From contig NC_133343.1 of the NCBI RefSeq assembly GCF_030506205.2, forward strand, positions 45,819,901 to 45,883,900: a stretch of 64,000 bases of DNA, read 5' to 3'. A model generated the notes under the pieces. That model searched no databases. It was not told the DNA's origin and worked only from the letters and a program-made list of their open reading frames with translations. Source of the stretch: Paramisgurnus dabryanus. Lineage: Eukaryota; Chordata; Actinopteri; Cypriniformes; Cobitidae. Positions 57,062 through 64,000 of the stretch are shown piece by piece (position 1 is the stretch's first letter; each line of letters begins with the position of its first letter). The position numbers and the translations under genes were made by a program.

Positions 57062-57135
57062 TTACTCAGTGGCGCATGCGGTTAGTGCGTTGCTTTGGGA
57101 ACCTGAGGTCATGGGTTCGAATCCCAGCTCTTACT
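57062..57135 (+). repeat. tRNA-like module 2 in unit B
   Basis: CAGTGGCGCATGCGGTTAGT and GGGTTCGAATCCCAG give good A- and B-box matches about 45 nt apart. The start resembles the tRNA-derived heads of fish SINEs. An extended body of such a SINE is not seen. Confidence 0.65.
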
Positions 57136-57405
57136 TTCACTTATTGAGATTTCCTTTTGTGTTCCCTTTAACACGTTCTTCTCAACCTGTCTGGTTTTCC
57201 ACACGTGTTATATTTTTGCCATCTTTACTGTTGTTGCTCCGCACTGCAGTGGTTCTGCTCTGCATTTGCTTTGCTTCGGGTTCGGGCTCTGTATTGCGCG
57301 CTTTCTGCGCTTTGCGCATTTGCTGCGTCGTGTGGTTTTTGCTGTGCTTTGGGTGCTCATTGCGCTGAAGGTGCTTGACCCCGCAATTGCTGCTTGCAGC
57401 TATAT

Positions 57406-58543
57406 TTATTATTATTCTGCTTCTTCTTCTTCTTAGCCATAGGCGTCTATGGCAGCCCTATGAACCGTACATAGGAAAATGATGAAATTTGGCACAGTTG
57501 TAGTGGTGGTCTTAAAAAGTCATGTGACCAAAAATGGGGTCTCTAGAACTAACTCTATAGCGCCACCAGCAGTGCAAAAATTCAATGTTTAAAGGGTTAT
57601 AACTTCTGATCCGCTTGATCTATGAAAATTCTACTTAGTACACGTGATTGCTCTCCTCATGCTTGTTGCTTTTAATACCTTACAGTAAAACTCCACCCAT
57701 TACAGTAGCAGCCATTTTGAAATGTACAGTATTCCATTTTTTCGCTACTCCTCCTTCAAATGTTGTTCAATTCTTAAGAGATTTGGCACAGATGATCTTT
57801 GGAGTAAGCCGCATAGAAATGACTGAACAGAATTTTGATATTTATCTTTGTTCAAAAGTAATAAATGCGCAAACTTAACGAGGTTGACGCAAAAATGGTT
57901 CTGAAGCTGTAGATCAGTCATTCTTTGATCAATTGAAATGAAATTTGGTACACTTCATGTGGACCATGAACTTGGGGGCCATGCCAAATTTGGTGACAGC
58001 GCCACCTATGGGTCATGAGATAATAAAATAGGCTATTTTTGCCCATAACTTCTGAACTGTTTGTCAGAAAATTATGATCTTAATGTCTATGGATTGCTTA
58101 CCTCATGCCGCATCTGTCGATGTGTATTATGCCGGATTTGACCGAACCGCCTGTCCGCCATTTTGAAATTTCACATAATTTGTTATATTTTTGGAAATAT
58201 TGGACATATCCGCGCAAAAATTAGTAAGGAGCTTCGACATGATGTCCTGAAGGTACCTGGGAAGTCAGAGTACAGCGCCACCTAGGGGTTATAAACTATA
58301 ACAGTTCTTATGGAACTGCTTATAACTTCTGATTACTTTGTCTGATATTATATTTTTGCCATCTTTACTGTTGTTGCTCCGCACTGCAGTGGTTCTGCTC
58401 TGCATTTGCTTTGCTTCGGGTTCGGGCTCTGTATTGCGCGCTTTCTGCGCTTTGCGCATTTGCTGCGTCGTGCCGTTTTTGCTGTGCTTTGGGTGCTCAT
58501 TGCGCTGAAGGTGCTTGACCCCGTATCGCTGCTTGCAGCTATA
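57406..58543 (+). repeat. Array B unit C, short form without tRNA module
   Basis: The shortest unit. After CTGATTACTTTGTCTGATAT the text jumps directly to TTTTTGCCATCTTTACTG, which skips the segment that holds both tRNA-like modules in unit B. The precursor repeat and terminal hairpin are otherwise nearly identical to unit B, so C looks like a deletion derivative of B. Confidence 0.87.
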
Positions 58544-60069
58544 TTGGTCATTGTTTCTGTTAGTAAATTTTTCTTCTTCCCCAATGGGAGTCTATGGCAG
58601 CCCTATGAACCGTATGTAGGAAAATGATGAAATTTGGCACAGTTGTAGTGGTGGTCATAAATAGTCATTTGGCCAAAAATGGGGTCTCAACAGTAACTCT
58701 ATAGCGCCACCATCATCTCAAAAATTCAATATTCAAATGGTTATAACTCGTGATCCATTAGATCTATGAAAATTCTATTTAGTACATGTGATTGCTCTCA
58801 TCTCGCTTAATAAATTTGATATTTTACAGTAAGACTCCACCCATTACAGTAGCGTCCATTTTGAAATGTACAGTATTTCGATTTTTCGCTACTCCTCCTT
58901 CAAATTTGGTTCAATTTTTATGAGATTTGGCACAGGTGAACTTTGGAGTGAGCCGCATAGAAATGACTGAACAGATTTTTTATATTTTTCTTTGTTCAAA
59001 AGTAATAAATGCGTGAACTTAACGAGATTGACGCAAAATTGGTTCTGAAGCTGTAGCTCGGTCATTCTTTGATCAATTGAATTGAAATTTGGTACACTTC
59101 ATGTGGACCATAAACTTGGGGTCCATGCCAAATTTGGTGATAGCGCCACCTATGGGTCATGAGATATAAAAAAAGGCTCTTTTTGCCCATAACTACTGAA
59201 CTGTTTTTCAGAAAATTATGAACTTGGTGTCTATGGATTCCTTGCCTCATGCCACATCTGTCAATGTGTATTATGCCAGGTTTGACTGAACCGCCTGTCC
59301 GCCATTTAGAAATTTGGCATAAATTGTTATATTTTTTGAACTATTTGACATATCCGCACAAAAATTGGTAAGGAGCTTTGACATGATATCCTGAAGGTAC
59401 CTGAGAAGTCAGAGTACAGCGCCACCTAGGGTTTATAAACTAATTTGACATTTGTTAATCCTTGTAGCTCTCTAATCTCTTTTCTGCTGCCCTATAAGCT
59501 GTGTCAACTGAGTGGCGCATCTAGGAAACAACATGCATTGAGATTCTGAGTTCTTGGGTTCGAATCCCACCTCAGTCATATATTAGGTTTTTCTATTAAT
59601 GTTTTGTTCTTTCTCATCAATTCTTCTCAACCTGTCTGTAGTTCACATGTGTTCTATTTTTCCATGTTTGCTGTGGTTGCTCTGCATTGTGGTGGTTCTT
59701 GCTGTGCTTTTTGTTTTTGCTGTGCTTTGGGAGTTTGCTGTGCTTTGTGTGCTGGTTGTGCTTTGTGAGCTTGATGTGCTTTGTGAGCTTGCTGTGCTTT
59801 GTGTGCTTGCTGTGCTTTGTGAGCTTGCTATGCTTTGTGTGCTTGCTATGCTTTGTGTGCTTGCTGTGCTTTGTGTGCTTGCTGTGCTTTGTGTGCTTGC
59901 TGTGCTTTGTGTGCTTGCTGTGCTTTGTGTGCTTGCTGTGCTTTGTGTGCTTGCTGTGCTTTGTGTGCTTGCTGTGCATTGTGAGCTTGCTGTGCTTTGT
60001 GTGCTTGCTGTGCTTTGTGTGCATTGCGCCGAAGGTGCTTGACCCCGTGTTGCTGCTTGCAGCTATATT
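58544..60069 (+). repeat. Array B unit D
   Basis: A standard body with more substitutions than its neighbours, a tRNA-like module (59497-59579, GGGTTCGAATCCCAC) and a short 18-bp minisatellite (59700-60022, about 17 copies). It ends GCTGCTTGCAGCTATATTT and is followed with no spacer by AGGGGTCAAGCACC of the next 5' module. Confidence 0.88.
59700..60022 (+). repeat. 18-bp minisatellite, unit D (about 17 copies)
   Basis: The same GTGCTTGCTGTGCTTTGT unit. It starts from the precursor TTTTTGTTTTTGCTGTGCTT and becomes very uniform in its second half. Confidence 0.94.
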
Positions 60070-60119
60070 TAGGGGTCAAGCACCGAAGGTGCTGAGACAC
60101 CTATTGTAATTGTTAGTAT
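60070..60119 (+). repeat. Single hairpin module between units D and E
   Basis: AGGGGTCAAGCACCGAAGGT, then GCTGAGACACCTATTGTAAT: the same module as at 52454-52558. It marks the 5' end of unit E and shows the natural junction of two units. Confidence 0.92.
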
Positions 60120-62195
60120 TATTATTATTATTATTATTATTTTTCCCCAATGGGAGTCTATGGCAGCCCTATGAACCATACATAGGAAAATGATGAAATT
60201 TGGCACAGTTGTAGAGGTGGTCAAAAATAGTCATGTGACCAAAAATGGGGTCTTTAGCCGTAACTCTATAGCGCCACCAGTAGTCCAAAAATTCAATGTT
60301 CAAACTGTTATAACTGGTGAACCATTTGATCTATGAAAATTCTACTTAGTACATGTGATTGCTCTCATCCCGCTTATTGAATTTGATACTTTACAGTAAG
60401 ACTCCACCCATTACAGTAGCGGCCATTTTGAAATGTACAGTATTTCGTTTTTTCGCTACTCCTTCTTCAAACGTGGTTCAATTCTTATGAGATTTGGCAC
60501 AGATGATCTTTGGAGTGAGCCGCATAGAAATAACCGAACAGAATTTTGATATTTATCTTTGTTCAAAAGTAATAAATGCGCAAACTTAACGAGGTTTTTG
60601 CAAAAATGGTTCTGAAGCGGTAGCTCAGTCATTCTTTGATCAATTGAAATGAAATTTGGTACACTTCATGTGGACCATGAACTTGGGGTCCATGCCAAAT
60701 TTGGTGACAGCGCCACCTATGGGTCATGAGATAATAAAATAGGCTATTTTTGCCCATAACTTCTGAACTGCTTGTCAGAAAATTATGATCTTGATGTCTA
60801 TGGATTGCTTACCTCATGCCGCATCTGTCGATGTGTATTATGCCGGGTTTGACCGAACCACCTGTCTGCCATTTTGAAATTTAACATAAATTGTTATATT
60901 TTTTGAACTATTTGACATATCCGCACAAAAATTGGTAAGGAGCTTTGACATGATGTCCTGAAGTTACCTGGGAAGTCAGAGTACAGCGCCACCTAGGGGT
61001 TATAAACTATTACAATTCTTATTGATATTATACTGTTATCTCTTTCTGCTGCCCAATGAACCGTGTCAACTGAGTGGCACATCTAGTTAATCGTATGCAT
61101 TGAGATTCTGAGATCCTGGGTTCGAATCCCACATGAGTCACGTATTTTGTTCTTCCTCATCAATTCTTCTAAACCTGTCTGTAGTTCACATGTGTTCTAT
61201 TTTTCCATGTTTGCTGTTGTTGCTCTGCATTGTGGTGGTTCTGCTCTATGATTCCTGAGCCTTGCGTTTTTGATGCAATTTATGGTGCTTGCTGTGCTTT
61301 GTGAGCTTGCTGTGCTTTGTGTGCTTGCTGTGCTTTGTGAGCTTGCTGTGCTTTGTGAGCTTACTGTGCTTTGTGTGCTTGCTGTGCTTTGTGAGCTTGC
61401 TGTGCTTTGTGTGCTTGCTGTGCTTTGTGAGCTTGCTGTGCTTTGTGAGCTTGCTGTGCTTTGTGTGCTTGCTGTGCTTTGTGAGCTTGCTATGCTTTGT
61501 GTACTTGCTGTGCTTTGTGTGCTTGCTGTGCTTTGTGTGCTTGCTGTGCTTTGTGTGCTTGCTGTGCTTTGTGAGCTTGCTGTGCTTTGTGTGCCTGCTG
61601 TGATTTGTGTAATTAATGTGCTTTGTGTGCTTGCTGTGCTTTGTGAGCTTGCTATGCTTTGTGTGCTTGCTGTGCTTTGTGTGCTTGCTGTGCTTTGTGT
61701 GCTTGCTGTGCTTTGTGAGCTTGCTGTGCTTTGTGTGCTTGCTGTGCTTTGTGAGCTTGCTGTGCTTTGTGTGCCTGCTGTGATTTGTGTAATTGCTGTG
61801 CTTTGTGTGCTTGCTGTGCTTTGTGAGCTTGCTGTGCTTTGTGTGCTTGCTGTGCTTTGTGAGCTTGCTATGCTTTGTGGGCTTGCTGTGCTTTGTGTGC
61901 TTGCTGTGCTTTGTGTGCTTGCTGTGCTTTGTGAGCTTGCTGTGCTTTGTGTGCCTGCTGTGATTTGTGTAATTGCTGTGCTTTGTGTGCTTGCTGTGCA
62001 TTGTGAGCTTGCTGTGCTTTGTGTGCTTGCTGTGCTTTGTGAGCTTGCTGTGCTTTGTGTGCCTGCTGTGATTTGTGTAATTGCTCTGCTTTGTATGCTT
62101 GCTGTGCATTGTGAGCTTGCCGTGCTTTGTGTGCTTGCTGTGCTGTGTGTGCATTGCGCCGAAGGTGCTTGACCCCGTGTTGCTGCTTGCAGCTA

Positions 62196-62199
<4 letters not shown>
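60120..62199 (+). repeat. Array B unit E
   Basis: An ATT tract, standard body, tRNA-like module at 61062-61140 (GAGTGGCACATCTAG, GGGTTCGAATCCCAC), then the longest minisatellite of the window (61287-62152). Just before the array, TTCTGCTCTATGATTCCTGA replaces the usual text. Confidence 0.9.
61287..62152 (+). repeat. 18-bp minisatellite with 180-bp higher order
   Basis: About 48 copies. The variant block CCTGCTGTGATTTGTGTAAT recurs at 61594, 61774, 61954 and 62062, that is at 180, 180 and 108 bp (10, 10 and 6 units). This is higher-order amplification within the minisatellite. The 329-codon minus-strand ORF (61246-62235) is a by-product. Confidence 0.95.
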
Positions 62200-62226
<27 letters not shown>

Positions 62227-64000
62227 TTTCCCCAATGGGAGTCTATGGCAGCCCTATGAACCGTACATAGGAAAATGATGAAATTAGGCACAGTTGTAGA
62301 GGTGGTCATAAATAGTCATGTGACCAAAAATGGGGTCTTTAGCAGTAACTCTATAGCGCTACCAGTAGTCCAAAAAATCAATGTTCAAACTGTTATAACT
62401 GGTGAACCATTTGATCTATGAAAATTCTACTTAGTACACGTGATTGCTCTCATCCCGCTTATTGAATTTGATACTTTACAGTAAGACTCCACCCATTACA
62501 GTAGCGGCCATTTTGAAATGTACAGTATTTCGTTTTTTCGCTACTCCTTCTTCAAACGTGGTTCAATTCTTATGAGATTTGGCACAGATGATCTTTGGAG
62601 TGAGCCGCATAGAAATGACCGAACAGAATTTTGATATTTATCTTTGTTCAAAAGTAATAAATGCGCAAACTTAACGAGGTTGACGCAAAAATGGTTCTGA
62701 AGCGGTAGCTCATTCATTCTTTGATCAATTGAAATGAAATTTGGTACACTTCATGTGGACCATGAACTTGGGGTCCATGCCAAATTTGGTGACAGCGCCA
62801 CCTATGGGTTATGAGATAATAAAATAGGCTATTTTTGCCCATAACTTCTGAACTGTTTGTCAGAAAATTATGATCTTGATGTCTATGGATTGCTTACCTC
62901 ATGCCGCATCTGTTGATGTGAATTATGCCAGGTTTGACTGAACCGCCTGTCCGCCATTTTGAAATTTGACATAAATTGTTATATTTTTTGAACTATTGGA
63001 CATATCTGCGCAAAAATTGATAAGGAGCTTTGACATGATATCCTGAAGGTACCTGAGAAGTCAGAGTACAGCGCCACCTAGGGTTTATAAACTAATTTGA
63101 CATATGTTAATCCTTGTAGCTTTCTAATCTCTTTTCTGCTGCCTCATGAGCTGTGTCATCTGAGTGGCGCATCAAGTTAATCATATGTATTGAGATTCTG
63201 AGTTCCTGGGTTCGAAACCCACCTGAGTCAGGTATTTTGTTCTTCCTCATCAGTTCTTCTCAACCTGTCTGTAGTTCAAATGTGTTCTATTTTTCCATGT
63301 TTGCTGTTGTTGCTCTGCATTGTGGGGGTTCTTGCTGTGCTTTCTGTGCTTTGTGTGCTTGCTGTGCTTTGGGAGTTTGCTGTGCTTTGTGTGCTGGTTG
63401 TGCTTTGTGAGCTTGCTGTGCTTTGTGAGTTTGCTGTGCTTGCTGTGCTTTGTGTGCTTGCAGTGCTTTTTTTGTTGCTATGCTTTGTGTGCTTGCTGTG
63501 CTTTGTGTGCTTACTGTGCTTTGTGTGCTTGCTGTGCTTTGTGAGCTTGCTGAGCTTTGTGAGCTTGGTGTGCTTTGTGAGCTTGCTGTGCTTTGTGAGC
63601 TTGCTGTGCTTTGTGTGCTTGCTGTGCTTTGTGAGCTTGCTGTGCTTTGTGAGCTTGCTGTGCTTTGTGTGCTTGCTGTGCTTTGTGAGCTTGCTATGCT
63701 TTGTGTACTTGCTGTGCTTTGTGTGCTTGCTGTGCTTTGTGTGCTTGCTGTGCTTTGTGAGCTTGCTGTGCTTTGTGTGCCTGCTGTGATTTGTGTAATT
63801 AATGTGCTTTGTGTGCTTGCTGTGCTTTGTGAGCTTGCTATGCGTTGTGTGCTTGCTGTGCTTTGTGTGCTTGCTGTGCTTTGCGTGCTTGCTGTGCTTT
63901 GTGAGCTTGCTGTGCTTTATGTGCTGGCTGTGCTTTGTGAGCTTGCTGTGCTTTGTGTGCCTGCTGTGCTTTGTGTAATTGCTGTGCTTTGTGTGCTTGG
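62200..64000 (+). repeat. Array B unit F (continues past the window)
   Basis: A standard body, tRNA-like module at 63150-63231 and an 18-bp minisatellite from about 63331 to the window end. It contains the same variant string as unit E (CTATGCTTTGTGTACTTGC, then CCTGCTGTGATTTGTGTAAT with AATTAATGTGC), so E and F share a block by duplication or conversion. Confidence 0.9.
63150..63231 (+). repeat. tRNA-like module in unit F
   Basis: GAGTGGCGCATCAAGTTAAT and GGGTTCGAAACCCACC. It is almost the same as the module of unit A, which supports a close A-F relation. Confidence 0.65.

Larger units (their letters stand above)
55367..57405 (+). repeat. Array B unit B (two tRNA-like modules)
   Basis: This unit has the standard body plus an extra segment at about 56275-57240 that holds two tRNA-like modules (56800-56880 and 57062-57135). 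Instead of the long minisatellite it has a short GCGC-rich precursor, TTTCTGCGCTTTGCGCATTT (about 57303). The terminal stem is GCGCTGAAGGTGC. Confidence 0.88.
52346..64000 (+). repeat. Tandem array B, six units
   Basis: Six units are head to tail on the plus strand, with bodies at about 52621-55366, 55367-57405, 57406-58543, 58544-60069, 60120-62199 and 62200-64000 (cut by the window end). Each body starts GTCTATGGCAGCCCTATGAA and repeats paragraphs built around AAATTTGGCACAG or AAATTTGGTACAC and GCGCCACC. Most units then have a tRNA-like module, then an 18-bp minisatellite or its unexpanded precursor. Each complete unit ends GGTGCTTGACCCCG and GCTGCTTGCAGCTATA. The orientation is opposite to array A. 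Confidence 0.93.

Noticed and set aside
56800..57135. Functional tRNA genes
   Set aside because: Only A/B boxes and the T-arm are recognisable. The acceptor stem does not pair and there is no clean anticodon arm.

Overview
The window looks like a gene-poor, repeat-dense stretch of a teleost genome, most likely a cypriniform fish. The basis is the repeat content: DIRS-type and Ty3/gypsy retroelements, TTAA-flanked elements starting AGGGATAGTTCACCC, hAT, PIF/Harbinger and piggyBac derivatives, and a primer-binding site that matches a vertebrate tRNA-Arg 3' end as I know it. There are no bacterial genes or operons. The only host coding sequence I can support is the last exon of an unidentified membrane protein (minus strand, 18513-18668). 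Some unproven candidate exons lie on the plus strand.

Layout. (1) 1-17463 is tandem array A: head-to-tail units of about 0.8-2.4 kb, divided by GAA/AAT tracts and 54-bp hairpin modules. (2) 17484-18411 is a hAT-like element with an 8-bp target duplication. (3) 18420-20180 is relatively unique DNA. (4) 20180-44055 is a nest of transposons. An old DNA element holds a hAT (20268-21343) and a 21.8-kb minus-strand Ty3/gypsy retrotransposon (22126-43975) with both LTRs, a PBS, a PPT, gag, protease, RT/RNase H and integrase. Three later insertions broke that retroelement: a 3.9-kb DNA transposon in its 3' LTR (itself holding a DIRS gag relic), a 5.9-kb long-TIR foldback element between RNase H and integrase (itself holding a piggyBac derivative and a CCAGCA element), and a 3.0-kb TIR element in gag (itself holding another element). 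Without them the retroelement is about 9.06 kb. (5) 44128-52340 carries more MITEs and hAT-like elements and a probable solo LTR. (6) 52346-64000 is tandem array B, in the opposite orientation to array A, with tRNA-like modules and 18-bp minisatellites.

The most interesting signal is that arrays A and B differ in sequence but share one architecture. Each has a 5' two-stem hairpin module of fixed spacing whose stems change by compensatory substitutions, then ATT/TTC tracts, then a body made of paragraphs that repeat the GCGCCACC motif. Each ends in a CTGCTTGCAG stem-loop preceded by an inverted copy of the 5' end. This suggests one superfamily of structured elements amplified in tandem. Insertions with readable empty sites give a clear relative chronology.

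All coordinates and matches were read by eye. Family names rest on termini, target duplications and motifs, not on database searches.
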